Shown here piece after piece: positions 1 to 8,672 of a stretch of 64,000 nt of DNA. The notes below the pieces were generated by a model that saw only the letters and a program-made list of their open reading frames with translations, was not told the DNA's origin and ran no database searches. Made by a program: the position numbers and the translations under genes. Each line of letters begins with the position of its first letter. Positions within the stretch are counted from its first letter, which is position 1. Source of the DNA: Erwinia sp. S63 (GTDB taxonomy: Bacteria; Pseudomonadota; Gammaproteobacteria; Enterobacterales; Enterobacteriaceae); NCBI RefSeq assembly GCF_016625195.1, contig NZ_JACVUP010000007.1, positions 186,001 to 250,000 of the forward strand, in the 5' to 3' direction.

Positions 1-1182
1 TGGGTGAAACGTATGCGGCGGTTGCTCATTAAAAAACAAATCACGCTGCTACTGATCACCTCAGGTGCTTCAATTATTCATCTGCGTAACCATCTACAGC
101 GTTATTTTCGCCAACTTGATGGTGTCGCACATTTAGAATTTCAACAGGATAGCTGGCAATATCGAATTAACTGGTGGTACTCAGCAGACAAATTACTGGC
201 TGACCGTGCAATTCGATTGAGTTGTAATGAGAATCAATTCATTGCCATTAATGAAGTGGAACAAACTACGCCGCTTAGCCTCAATGATGAAAATCAGTTT
301 CTGGCACAGGAAGGGGTGCTGGAAGGTGCGCCGCCGCTCTCCAGCCAGTGGCAACTGTTTAGCGACAATGAGAGCGTATTCTCGCGTGCCCAGCAGGCCA
401 ACGCTGCCACGGTCATTTTTAGCCTGGCCCATAACCAGGATATCAATGCCCTGGCAAAAATGGTCCATAGCTTGCGCCGCTCACGCGGTAACGCATTAAA
501 GATTGTGGTGCGCGAAATTAGTACCAGTCTTAGGTATAGCGATGAGCGGTTATTGCTGGCGTGTGGCGTCAATGCCATCGTGCCCGGTGCACAAACGCTG
601 TCACGCTTTCTCACCACGCTGGAAGGGATTCAGGGCCAGCAGTTTACGCGTCATGTTCCGGCCAACTTGCCCGCGCTGATGCAGGCATTACAGCCGCTGC
701 AGCAAAAAGGGTATTTGCAGCTGGAGCCGTTCTGCGCGGCGGTACAGCAGTTGATGAGCAATACGCTGCTGCCAGAAAACGACAAGGGGCTGATGGTGGC
801 ATTGCGCCCGGTGCCGCAGCTGAAACCCGAGCAGATTCTGACGCTGTGTAAACCGCGTCGTTTTGGTGATTTGGTGACGCTGATTAACGATCGCATCTAT
901 CTGTTTCTGTCATCCTGCCGCTTCAACGATTTGGATATCGCGTTGAAATCGATTTTCTCACTGCCGCACGATGAGTTGTTCAGTAATCGCGTGGTGTGGT
1001 TCGAGGACAATCAGATTTTGTCGGAAGTGCACAAGATTCGCCAACTGACACCCGTGGCGCAGCGTGAAGTGCCGATGGCGCCGATTGAGGCCCCGCGGAC
1101 GAATAAGGTGTCCGCTTCGGATATGCGTGGGGCGCAAACCCCGCAGCCTATTATTCTCAATCTCGATGGAGATCGCCGCTGA
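1..1182 (+). CDS. bcsE: Cellulose biosynthesis c-di-GMP receptor BcsE, 5'-truncated by window edge
   Basis: BcsE is a cytoplasmic c-di-GMP-binding regulator of the cellulose secretion complex. The frame is open to the first base of the window, so the gene begins further left. Comparing the remembered E. coli protein (about 523 residues) with the 393 codons here, roughly 120 N-terminal residues are missing, and the GTG near position 4 is not the true start. The C-terminal GIL domain is intact: the I-site-like RxGD motif that binds c-di-GMP is seen as RFGD at 859-870, followed by the conserved segment FSNRVVWFEDNQI. The stop overlaps the bcsF start (TGATG), so bcsE-F-G form one translationally coupled unit. 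Family assignment is strong; the exact start cannot be judged. Confidence 0.93.
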   Translation, partial: WVKRMRRLLIKKQITLLLITSGASIIHLRNHLQRYFRQLDGVAHLEFQQDSWQYRINWWYSADKLLADRAIRLSCNENQFIAINEVEQTTPLSLNDENQFLAQEGVLEGAPPLSSQWQLFSDNESVFSRAQQANAATVIFSLAHNQDINALAKMVHSLRRSRGNALKIVVREISTSLRYSDERLLLACGVNAIVPGAQTLSRFLTTLEGIQGQQFTRHVPANLPALMQALQPLQQKGYLQLEPFCAAVQQLMSNTLLPENDKGLMVALRPVPQLKPEQILTLCKPRRFGDLVTLINDRIYLFLSSCRFNDLDIALKSIFSLPHDELFSNRVVWFEDNQILSEVHKIRQLTPVAQREVPMAPIEAPRTNKVSASDMRGAQTPQPIILNLDGDRR

Positions 1183-1370
1183 TGACACTGATGGATTGGG
1201 TGCAGGTGGCGATCCTGCTGTTATTAATTTTACTGTTCCTGAAATCGTTGTTTGTGCGCTGGTTACCGCGCAGCAGCACCAGCCTGCTGATGCGTCTGCT
1301 GCCACCACGCGCGCTGAAGTCGGAAGGGCAGTGGCAACGCAAACCGAATAAAACGGATACTAAACCGTAA
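1182..1370 (+). CDS. bcsF: Cellulose biosynthesis membrane protein BcsF
   Basis: This 62-residue protein has one hydrophobic helix (about residues 6-28, rich in Leu/Ile) followed by a basic tail, as in BcsF/YhjT (about 63 aa). BcsF is the short inner-membrane partner that, with BcsE and BcsG, supports assembly and phosphoethanolamine modification of cellulose. It is identified by size, single-pass layout and its fixed position between bcsE and bcsG. It overlaps both neighbours by one base (TGATG upstream, TAATG downstream), which implies translational coupling. Confidence 0.9.
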   Translation: MTLMDWVQVAILLLLILLFLKSLFVRWLPRSSTSLLMRLLPPRALKSEGQWQRKPNKTDTKP

Positions 1371-3010
1371 TGAGTGATAACAAACCTTCGACGCTGCACG
1401 GTTCGTGGTGGCGCGGCCTCGGCGGCTGGAACTTCTACTTCCTGATCAAATTTGGTCTGTTGTGGTATGGCTACCTGAATTTTCATGCGCTGAGCAATCT
1501 GGTGTTCCTGGCCTGGCTGCTGTTCCCGCTGCCTTCACGCCGTCTGCATCGTGTGCGTCACTGGGTGTCACTGCCGATTGGCTTTGCGCTGTTCTGGCAT
1601 GACACCTGGCTGCCGGGACTGGAATCGATCATGAGTCAGGGCAGCCAGGTCGCGGGCTTCTCTTCTGCTTACCTGCTTGACCTGCTGGAACGCTTTATCA
1701 ACTGGCAAATGATTGGCGCAGGCTTCGTGCTGCTGGTGATCTATATGTTCGTGGCGCAGTGGATCCGCGTCACGGTGCTGGTTTCGCTGATGCTGATCTG
1801 GCTTAACGTGCTGACCATTGCCGGACCGGCGATGAATCTGCTGCCGACCAAAGCGGCGACACCGGAAGTCGCATTGAATAACCCACCAGCCGCGACCAAA
1901 GCGCCGGATGGCCTGGACCAGTCTGCACCCCCGACCAGTGCCAATCTGACCTCCTGGCTCAACCGCTTCTACGACAGTGAGCGTCAGCGTGCCACCCATT
2001 TCCCGGATGCGCTGCCCGCAGATTCGCAGCCGTTTGATATTTTAGTGATCAACATCTGTTCGCTGTCATGGTCGGACATGGATGTGGCACAGTTGCGCGA
2101 CCATCCATTGTGGAAGCACTTCGATATCCTGCTGAACAATTACAACTCTGCCACCGGTTACAGCGGACCCGCAGGGATTCGTTTGCTGCGTGCCAGCTGC
2201 GGCCAGACTTCACACTCCAATCTGTATAAGGCCACCGATCAGCGTTGCTATCTGTTTGATAACCTGGCGAAGCTGGGCTTTAAGCAGGAACTAATGATGG
2301 ATCATACCGGTGTGTTTGGTAACTATCTCAAAGAGCTGCGTGAAGAGGGCAATCTGCAGGCACCGCTGATGTCACAAGCGGGTATTGCACCGGAATTGAC
2401 CTCGTTTGATGGTTCGCCGGTGTTCAATGATGGGCAATTGATGCAGCGCTGGCTCGACGATCGCACCAAAAGCAGCGATGCGCGCAGTGCCACCTTCTAT
2501 AACCTGATTCCGTTGCATGACGGCACGCGCGAACTCGGCAGCACGCGCACCGCTGACTGGCAGCCGCGCGCCAAAGTGCTGTTTGATCAACTGGATACGT
2601 TCCTGACCAATCTAGAGAAATCAGGTCGCCGCGTGATGGTGCTGGTGGTGCCGGAGCACGGTGCGGCGCTGCAGGGCGATAAAATGCAGATGTCCGGTCT
2701 GCGTGATATTCCCAGCCCGAGCATTACGCATGTGCCGGTGGGCATTAAGTTTGTTGGCATGAAAGCGCCGCATCAGGGACAGCCGTTAAGTATTGATACG
2801 CCAACCAGCCTGCTGGCGATTTCCGAAATCATTTCCCGCGTGGTGGATGGTCAGGTGTTTAATGCGCCGAACGTCAATATGTCGGTGTTGGCGGATAATT
2901 TGCCGCAATCACCGGTGGTGTCTGAGAACGATAATGCGGTGGTGATGATGTATCAGGGCAAACCCTGGATTCGCCTGAACGGCGGCGATTGGGTGCCCTA
3001 TCCGCAATAA
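1370..3010 (+). CDS. bcsG: Cellulose phosphoethanolamine transferase BcsG
   Basis: BcsG transfers phosphoethanolamine from phosphatidylethanolamine onto nascent cellulose on the periplasmic side of the inner membrane. The 546-residue protein has several N-terminal membrane helices (about residues 20-160), a Pro/Ala-rich linker (about 165-190) and a C-terminal alkaline-phosphatase-fold domain. The conserved Cys in VINICSLSW, the nucleophile region GYSGPAG (Ser at about residue 265) and the metal-site motif PEHG are all present, so the enzyme looks active. It overlaps bcsF by one base. No other bcs gene follows; pdeK starts 180 bp downstream. Confidence 0.95.
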   Translation: MSDNKPSTLHGSWWRGLGGWNFYFLIKFGLLWYGYLNFHALSNLVFLAWLLFPLPSRRLHRVRHWVSLPIGFALFWHDTWLPGLESIMSQGSQVAGFSSAYLLDLLERFINWQMIGAGFVLLVIYMFVAQWIRVTVLVSLMLIWLNVLTIAGPAMNLLPTKAATPEVALNNPPAATKAPDGLDQSAPPTSANLTSWLNRFYDSERQRATHFPDALPADSQPFDILVINICSLSWSDMDVAQLRDHPLWKHFDILLNNYNSATGYSGPAGIRLLRASCGQTSHSNLYKATDQRCYLFDNLAKLGFKQELMMDHTGVFGNYLKELREEGNLQAPLMSQAGIAPELTSFDGSPVFNDGQLMQRWLDDRTKSSDARSATFYNLIPLHDGTRELGSTRTADWQPRAKVLFDQLDTFLTNLEKSGRRVMVLVVPEHGAALQGDKMQMSGLRDIPSPSITHVPVGIKFVGMKAPHQGQPLSIDTPTSLLAISEIISRVVDGQVFNAPNVNMSVLADNLPQSPVVSENDNAVVMMYQGKPWIRLNGGDWVPYPQ

Positions 3011-3190
3011 TCTCTCGATGGCGGTGCAGCAGGTTGCACCGCCAAATTCGGTGCACAATTCCTAATCACCGATTTATCTCGTGTTTCCCGCCTCTTTTCG
3101 ACTTTATCCCGGCGCAAATCAACGCTGACCTGGGATATACTCGCTGCGCATTTCATCTAAATAGTCGATTTAAGTGGTCGGGAGAGGGTT

Positions 3191-5206
3191 TTGTTGCGCG
3201 TCAGTCGCTCGTTAACGATAAAACAGATGGCAACGGTGTCCGCCGTGGCGATGGTGACCATCAGCATCTTTATCGTCATCCAGTTATTCCACTTTGTGCA
3301 GCAGCGCAGAATCGATTACGCCCAGCAGATGGAAAATATCGCCCATACGGTGCGCCAGCCGCTGTCGGAAGCAGTGCTGAAAGGGGATATTCCGCAAGCC
3401 GAACGCATCCTGAATACGCTGAAACCGGCGGGCATTCTGTCGCGCGCCGATGTGGTATTGCCGAATGCGTTTCAGGCGCTGCACGCCGATTTTGTGCCGG
3501 AAAAACCGGTACCGCGCTTCGTGGCACGTCTGTTTGAACTGCCGGTGCAAATCACGCTGCCGCTTTATTCGGTAGAGCGTACTGGACTGCCGAAGCCTAT
3601 CGCCTATTTGGTGCTGCAGGCCGACTCTTCGCGGGTATACCAGTTCCTGCTCAGCACGCTCTCCACCATGATCACCACCTATTTGCTGCTGGCGCTGATA
3701 CTTTCGGTGTCGATTAGCTGGTGTATCAATCGCCTGATCGTCCATCCTTTGAGAAGTTTGTCGCGTGATTTGCAGGAGTTGCCACCGCAGGCCATTCTCA
3801 CGCACAAGCTCGACCTGCCGCATAATCATCGCGACGATGAAATCGGCATGCTGATCCGCAGCTACAACCGCAATCAGCAGGTGCTGGAGTCGATTCATGA
3901 TGAAATGAGTCGCATGACCACCCATTTTGCTGTCACCGATCTGCCTAACCGCGCCCTGTTCCTCGCGTTGCTGGATCAGCACGCCAGCCATCGCCATAGC
4001 CGTCAGCCATGGGGATTGATGGTGATCCGTATCGAAACACTGCAGGAAGCCAATGGTGTACTGAGTGATGAGCAGCGCGATACGCTGATGCTGACGCTGG
4101 TGGAGAAAATTCGCAGCACCGTTGACGATCACACGTTACTGGCACAAACCGGGCCGAGCGATTTCGCGCTGCTGATGAAGCGCGCGCACAACCCGTTTCG
4201 CGCCATGCGCCTGGCGCGAAACTTGATGATTCGTATCAACCAGCCGGTGAACCTGCATCAACTTCAGCTGCGTCCAAACGCCAGTATTGGCCTGGCGCTG
4301 CATGATGACAGCGTTGTCAGCGCCAGCGAACAGTTGGATCGCGCGACTTCGGCAATGATGTCGGCGCGACATCAGGGTAAAAACCAGATTCTGTTCTTTG
4401 ACCCGGCTTTGACCGAGCGGGCACAAAAACGCCTGACGCAGGAACACGATATCCTGCAGGGGTTGCAGGATGGCCAGTTTGCGCTGTACCTGCAGCCGCA
4501 AATCAATATGCAAACCGGTGAGCTGGCGGGCGCGGAAGCGCTATTGCGCATGCGTATGCCGGACGGCAGCTATGGATTGTCGGAAGAGTTTATCGCCAGC
4601 GCCGAAGAGATTGGTGTCATTTCGGCGATTGGACGTTGGGTGTTCGAGGAGTCCTGCCGTATTCTCGCCGCCTGGCAGAAGCAGGGGATTAATATCCCGC
4701 TGAGCGTCAACATCTCTGCAGTGCAGTTACGCGATGCCAGCATGGTCAGTCATCTGCAGGGCCTGCTGGAGCGCCATCGTATTGCCCCCGGCAATTTCGT
4801 GCTGGAGATTACCGAAACCGCGCAGATTGGTGATGCCGAACAAGCGATTACGCTGCTGCGTTCACTGCAGCAAACCGGCGTGGCCGTAGCGCTGGATGAT
4901 TTTGGCATGGGTTACTCCAACCTCAACTATCTGCACCAGTTCAAAGCGCTGCCGGTCAATAAGCTGAAAATGGACCGCAGCTTTGTCGCCGCGCTGCCCG
5001 ATGATGACACCATGGTGCGCATTGTGGCGGCGATTGCCGACATCATCGATCTCGATGTTATCGCGGAAGGCGTTGAGACAGCTGAGCAGCGCGACTGGCT
5101 GCTGGCGCGCGGAATTACCATAGGGCAAGGGTACTTATATTCTGAAGCGCTGCCTCTGAACACCTTCAATCAACGCTGGCTTGACAGCTCATCACATCCT
5201 GTATAA
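3191..5206 (+). CDS. pdeK: Cyclic-di-GMP phosphodiesterase PdeK (HmsP/YhjK family)
   Basis: This 671-residue membrane protein has an N-terminal helix (about 12-35), a periplasmic segment, a second helix (about 155-180), a HAMP-like linker, a degenerate GGDEF domain (GPSDF where GGDEF would be) and a complete C-terminal EAL domain. EAL features include AEALLRM (Glu at about 449), NISAVQL, LEITET, DDFGMGYS and IAEGVE, so hydrolysis of c-di-GMP is expected while cyclase activity is not. The start is TTG at 3191, directly followed by TTG(Leu); it gives MLRVSRSLTIKQMA as in E. coli YhjK and has GGGAGAGG just upstream. In E. coli this gene abuts bcsC; here it follows bcsG. Confidence 0.93.
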   Translation: MLRVSRSLTIKQMATVSAVAMVTISIFIVIQLFHFVQQRRIDYAQQMENIAHTVRQPLSEAVLKGDIPQAERILNTLKPAGILSRADVVLPNAFQALHADFVPEKPVPRFVARLFELPVQITLPLYSVERTGLPKPIAYLVLQADSSRVYQFLLSTLSTMITTYLLLALILSVSISWCINRLIVHPLRSLSRDLQELPPQAILTHKLDLPHNHRDDEIGMLIRSYNRNQQVLESIHDEMSRMTTHFAVTDLPNRALFLALLDQHASHRHSRQPWGLMVIRIETLQEANGVLSDEQRDTLMLTLVEKIRSTVDDHTLLAQTGPSDFALLMKRAHNPFRAMRLARNLMIRINQPVNLHQLQLRPNASIGLALHDDSVVSASEQLDRATSAMMSARHQGKNQILFFDPALTERAQKRLTQEHDILQGLQDGQFALYLQPQINMQTGELAGAEALLRMRMPDGSYGLSEEFIASAEEIGVISAIGRWVFEESCRILAAWQKQGINIPLSVNISAVQLRDASMVSHLQGLLERHRIAPGNFVLEITETAQIGDAEQAITLLRSLQQTGVAVALDDFGMGYSNLNYLHQFKALPVNKLKMDRSFVAALPDDDTMVRIVAAIADIIDLDVIAEGVETAEQRDWLLARGITIGQGYLYSEALPLNTFNQRWLDSSSHPV

Positions 5207-5207
5207 T
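5181..5207 (+). promoter_or_regulatory. Consensus sigma-70 boxes with short spacer, overlapping the pdeK 3' end
   Basis: TTGACA (5181-5186) and TATAAT (5202-5207) are both perfect consensus hexamers, separated by 15 bp, shorter than the optimal 17. The -10 overlaps the pdeK stop codon. A transcript starting near 5214 would have a leader of about 220 nt before dctA containing the hairpin at 5238-5272, or could be a separate small RNA. Activity is inferred only. Confidence 0.5.
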
Positions 5208-5237
5208 CACCTTGTTTATTGATTTTCCTCGCGAAAT

Positions 5238-5272
5238 TGAACTGAAGCGCTTTGCTGAAGCGTTTCAGTTCA
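5238..5272. other. Stable inverted repeat in dctA upstream region
   Basis: TGAACTGAAGCG (5238-5249) pairs with CGTTTCAGTTCA (5261-5272), a 12-bp stem with one G-U pair and an 11-nt loop. No run of T follows directly, so it is not a simple intrinsic terminator for pdeK. It could cap the pdeK transcript, or structure a long dctA leader or small RNA. Confidence 0.5.
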
Positions 5273-5284
5273 TAGTTAGAGTTT

Positions 5285-5307
5285 TGTAACTTTTGTAAGG
5301 AATGTAA
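5285..5307 (+). promoter_or_regulatory. Three TGTAA direct repeats at 9-bp spacing upstream of dctA
   Basis: TGTAA occurs at 5285, 5294 and 5303, followed by an AT-rich TATATT-like -10 at about 5312. Evenly spaced direct repeats just upstream of a possible -10 resemble binding sites of a response regulator. dctA is controlled by DcuS/DcuR and CRP in E. coli, but I cannot assign the protein from sequence. The repeat itself is directly visible. Confidence 0.4.
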
Positions 5308-5436
5308 GGGTATATTAATCCTGTTATCGGAGTGTTATTTTCCCGCAATCGGTAAGGTTTTTCGCTTCCAGGCGGCTTGCCGCATGCGTTCTCCATAATA
5401 ACGGCGGTGAATTCCGTCTATACCTGGACACCTGTT

Positions 5437-6717
5437 ATGAAACTGTTCAAAAGCCTCTACTTCCAGGTGCTGGTTGCCATCGGCATCGGCGTCCTGTTAG
5501 GCCACTACTATCCTGAGTTAGGCGCGCAAATGAAGCCGCTCGGCGATGGTTTCGTTAAGCTGATCAAGATGATCATCGCCCCCGTGATTTTCTGTACGGT
5601 GGTGACCGGTATTGCCGGCATGGAGAGCATGAAAGCAGTAGGTCGTACCGGCGCCGTCGCGCTGCTCTATTTTGAGATTGTCAGCACCATCGCGCTGATT
5701 ATTGGCCTGGTCGTGGTTAACGTGGTGCAGCCGGGGGCGGGCATGAACGTCGACCCTGCCACGCTGGATGCCAAAGCCGTGGCGGTTTACGCTCAGCAAG
5801 CGCAAGAACAGGGTGTTGTAGCCTTCTTGCTCGATATTATCCCGGGTAGCGTGATTGGTGCCTTTGCCAGCGGCAATATCCTGCAGGTCCTGCTGTTCGC
5901 TATTCTGTTTGGTTTTGCCCTGCATCGTTTGGGTAACGCCGGTACCGTGATGTTCAACGTCATTGAGAGCTTCTCGAAAGTGATCTTCGGCGTCATTAAT
6001 ATGATTATGCGCCTCGCGCCGATCGGTGCCTTCGGTGCCATGGCGTTTACCATCGGTAAATACGGCGTAGGCTCACTGGTGCAGCTCGGTCAGCTGATCA
6101 TCTGCTTCTACATCACCTGTGTGCTGTTTGTGGTGGTGGTGTTAGGTTTGATTGCACGCTGGGCTGGCTTCAACATCTTCAAGTTCGTTGCCTATATCAA
6201 AGAAGAACTGCTGATCGTGCTGGGCACCTCTTCATCTGAATCTGCGCTGCCGCGCATGCTGGATAAGATGGAGAAGTTGGGTTGTAAGAAATCAGTGGTG
6301 GGTCTCGTTATTCCAACCGGCTACTCCTTCAACCTGGATGGCACCTCGATTTATTTGACCATGGCGGCGGTGTTTATCGCACAGGCCACCAATGCGCACA
6401 TGGACATCTTCCACCAGATCACGCTATTAGTGGTGCTGCTGCTCTCCTCAAAAGGCGCAGCGGGCGTAACCGGCAGTGGCTTTATCGTGCTGGCGGCGAC
6501 GTTGTCTGCGGTGGGACATTTACCGGTAGCGGGTCTGGCGCTGATTCTGGGTATCGACCGCTTTATGTCCGAAGCGCGTGCATTGACCAACCTGGTGGGT
6601 AATGGCGTGGCGACGGTGGTGGTGGCCAAGTGGGTTGGCCAGCTGGATGAGAAGCAGATGAAAGCGACGCTTTCTTCAGCGAAAAAGGTCAATAACGCCT
6701 CACAAACCAGCGTCTGA
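5437..6717 (+). CDS. dctA: C4-dicarboxylate/proton symporter DctA
   Basis: DctA takes up succinate, fumarate, malate and aspartate aerobically with protons. The 426-residue protein matches the DAACS (SLC1) family throughout: [21 protein letters not shown] near the N-terminus, the serine-rich loop [12 protein letters not shown] (re-entrant hairpin 1), the [12 protein letters not shown] signature and [14 protein letters not shown] (hairpin 2). The longer open frame from 5377 is not used: ATG 5437 gives [12 protein letters not shown], aligned with the E. coli start. The gene stands alone, with its own upstream region and a strong terminator after it. Confidence 0.96.
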   Translation: MKLFKSLYFQVLVAIGIGVLLGHYYPELGAQMKPLGDGFVKLIKMIIAPVIFCTVVTGIAGMESMKAVGRTGAVALLYFEIVSTIALIIGLVVVNVVQPGAGMNVDPATLDAKAVAVYAQQAQEQGVVAFLLDIIPGSVIGAFASGNILQVLLFAILFGFALHRLGNAGTVMFNVIESFSKVIFGVINMIMRLAPIGAFGAMAFTIGKYGVGSLVQLGQLIICFYITCVLFVVVVLGLIARWAGFNIFKFVAYIKEELLIVLGTSSSESALPRMLDKMEKLGCKKSVVGLVIPTGYSFNLDGTSIYLTMAAVFIAQATNAHMDIFHQITLLVVLLLSSKGAAGVTGSGFIVLAATLSAVGHLPVAGLALILGIDRFMSEARALTNLVGNGVATVVVAKWVGQLDEKQMKATLSSAKKVNNASQTSV

Positions 6718-6743
6718 TCGTCTATTTGCGTTAATTTCCCGAG

Positions 6744-6780
6744 AAATGCCCGCTGTCGCTTGCCCTGACAGCGGGCATTT
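6744..6780 (+). terminator. Intrinsic terminator after dctA
   Basis: AAATGCCCGCTGTC (6744-6757) and GACAGCGGGCATTT (6767-6780) form a perfect 14-bp stem with a 9-nt loop; the flanking A and T runs allow function in both directions. Confidence 0.85.
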
Positions 6781-6962
6781 GCATAATAAACCCCATTGAT
6801 TTTTTTCCCGATTTTTTACCTCGTTGCGCGACATCCTGACCTTCCTGTGGTCAAAGAGTCTGTTCTTCAATAAACGTGGCGGCTATGGGCCGCGTCGGTC
6901 ACCAAAGATGTGACCGCACATGTCGCGATAACGAGCGTTGATCTGTTTATGTAGGGGTTCAC

Positions 6963-8477
6963 ATGCAGGGCACCAGAATTCGGCTTTTGGTTGGCGGATT
7001 GATCCTTGCGGCATCCGGCTTTGGCGCGCACGCCGAGACACTCCAGCCCGATCCCGCGTGGCAGGAAGGCAAACTGGACAATGGTTTTAGCTGGCAGTTG
7101 CTGACCACGCCACAACGTCCAAGCGATCGTATTGAATTACGTCTGATTGTTAACACCGGTTCGCTGGTGGAGAGCGCTCAGCAAACCGGTTTCAGCCATC
7201 TGATACCGCGTCTGGCCATGGTGCATAACACCGCGCTGGACACCAACCAGCAGCGTGCACTGTGGCAGCAAGCCATGGATCCGCAACGCCCGCTGCCGCC
7301 TGCGATTTCGTCATACGATTACACTCAATACAACCTGAGCTTGCCCAACAATCGCCCAGAGCTGCTGAAAGAAGCGCTGAACTGGCTGGCGGCGACCGCA
7401 GGGAAAATGACCATTAATGAGCAGGTGGTTTCGACCGCGCTGACCGCGACCGATCCGATTGCTACCTGGCCGCCAAATACCCAGGATGTGTGGTGGCGCT
7501 ATCGCCTGAAGGGTTCAGCGATGCTGGCGCACGATCCGGGCGAGCAGCCGCGCGCGCCGGTGGATATTGCCCAGCTCAACAGCTTCTATCAGCAGTGGTA
7601 CACGCCGGATGGCATGACCCTGTATGTGGTGGGCAACGTTGATAGCCGCAGCATGGCAGAACAAATTAACAAAACCTTCTCCGCGCTGAAGGGTAAACGC
7701 GTGGCGCCGGCAGCGCTGCCGACGCTCTCTCCTCTGCCGCATCAGCCCGTCAACCTGGTGAATGGCGGGATGAATCAGGATCGCCTGTCGCTGGTGTGGG
7801 ATACGCCGTGGCAGCCGATTCGCGACTCGCAGAACTTGCAGCACTATTGGCAGAGTGATTTGGCGCGTGAAGCGCTGTTCTGGCATGTGCAGCGTGCGCT
7901 GGCAGACAGCAAAGCGCAGAGCGTACAGGTGGGCTTTGATTGCCGCGTGCTTTATCAGCGTGCGCAGTGTTCCATCAACATGGACAGCCCAAACGCTTCG
8001 CTGCCGCAGAACATGAACCAGGTAGCGAAAGAGCTGGCGGTAGTGCGTGATAAAGGGTTACCGCAGGATGAGTTTGATGCGCTGATGGCGCAGAAGCTTC
8101 TGGAGCTGAACAAGCTGTTCGCCACTTATGCGCGCACTGACACCGATATTTTGATGGGGCAGCGTTTGCGCTCGCAGCAGAATGCGGTGGTGGATATCGC
8201 ACCTGAGCAGTATCAAAAACTGCGTCAGGCGTTTCTCAGTGGCTTGACGCGTGACCAGCTGAATCAGGAATTGCGCCAGCAGCTGACGCAGGAACTGACC
8301 ATGGTGCTGATTCAACCGCAGGGTGAAGCTGAAACCAACGTGAAGATGCTCCAGGACGGCTGGGATAAAGTGATGAAGGTGCCGGACGCGCCTGCTGCAC
8401 CGGCTGCCTCAGATGAAGCCAAACCAGAAAGCAACGGCAGCGCGAGCGCCACTGACCCGGCCCAACCGTCGTCATGA
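6963..8477 (+). CDS. yhjJ: Periplasmic M16-family peptidase homologue YhjJ, probably inactive
   Basis: This 504-residue protein has a signal peptide (MQGTRIRLLVGGLILAASG, cleavage after AHA) and the two-lobed fold of M16 (pitrilysin/insulinase-like) peptidases. The zinc-binding HxxEH that should lie near residue 80 reads HLIPRL, so the catalytic Glu and second His are missing. That is typical of YhjJ and suggests a non-proteolytic role, which is unknown. The C-terminus ends in a low-complexity Ala/Pro/Ser-rich tail. In E. coli it also sits between dctA and kdgK. Confidence 0.88.
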   Translation: MQGTRIRLLVGGLILAASGFGAHAETLQPDPAWQEGKLDNGFSWQLLTTPQRPSDRIELRLIVNTGSLVESAQQTGFSHLIPRLAMVHNTALDTNQQRALWQQAMDPQRPLPPAISSYDYTQYNLSLPNNRPELLKEALNWLAATAGKMTINEQVVSTALTATDPIATWPPNTQDVWWRYRLKGSAMLAHDPGEQPRAPVDIAQLNSFYQQWYTPDGMTLYVVGNVDSRSMAEQINKTFSALKGKRVAPAALPTLSPLPHQPVNLVNGGMNQDRLSLVWDTPWQPIRDSQNLQHYWQSDLAREALFWHVQRALADSKAQSVQVGFDCRVLYQRAQCSINMDSPNASLPQNMNQVAKELAVVRDKGLPQDEFDALMAQKLLELNKLFATYARTDTDILMGQRLRSQQNAVVDIAPEQYQKLRQAFLSGLTRDQLNQELRQQLTQELTMVLIQPQGEAETNVKMLQDGWDKVMKVPDAPAAPAASDEAKPESNGSASATDPAQPSS

Positions 8478-8522
8478 CACAGGGCTTATGGTTCATGGCC
8501 CTGGTATCAAGTCTTATGATTC

Positions 8523-8543
8523 ATGGCACATGGCACATGGCAC
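8523..8543. repeat. Three tandem copies of ATGGCAC
   Basis: Three perfect 7-bp units just after the yhjJ stop codon. Around them is a looser duplication of the CTTATG-x-TTCATGG type (about 8486 and 8515). There is no coding frame here; this is slippage-prone DNA beside an ERIC element. Confidence 0.75.
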
Positions 8544-8550
8544 ATGAAAT

Positions 8551-8671
8551 CTCCAAAATAATTTGAGTTGCAGCAAGGCGGCAAGAGGATAAGTCCCCAA
8601 GAGCTTACGTCAGTAAGTGACTGGGGCGCATCCACGCAGCCAACGCCGCTGCGGTTCAAAGTATGAAGAGG
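8551..8671. repeat. ERIC (IRU) repetitive element, near full length
   Basis: The stretch carries the hallmark ERIC pieces in order: AATTTGAGTTGCAGCAAGGC, a central palindrome GTCCCCAAGAGCTTAC / AGTAAGTGACTGGGG, then GCAGCCAACGC and the TTCAAAGTATGA end. At about 120 bp it matches the ~127-bp family. It lies between yhjJ and the convergent hydrolase gene and stops 1-2 bp before the latter's stop codon, so it is transcribed into both 3' ends. Confidence 0.88.
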
Positions 8672-8672
8672 A

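Noticed and set aside
3284..4132. 282-codon frame on the minus strand inside pdeK
   Set aside because: Composition is His/Gln/Arg-rich as expected of the antisense of a GC-rich gene; no domain recognised; pdeK on the plus strand is certain.
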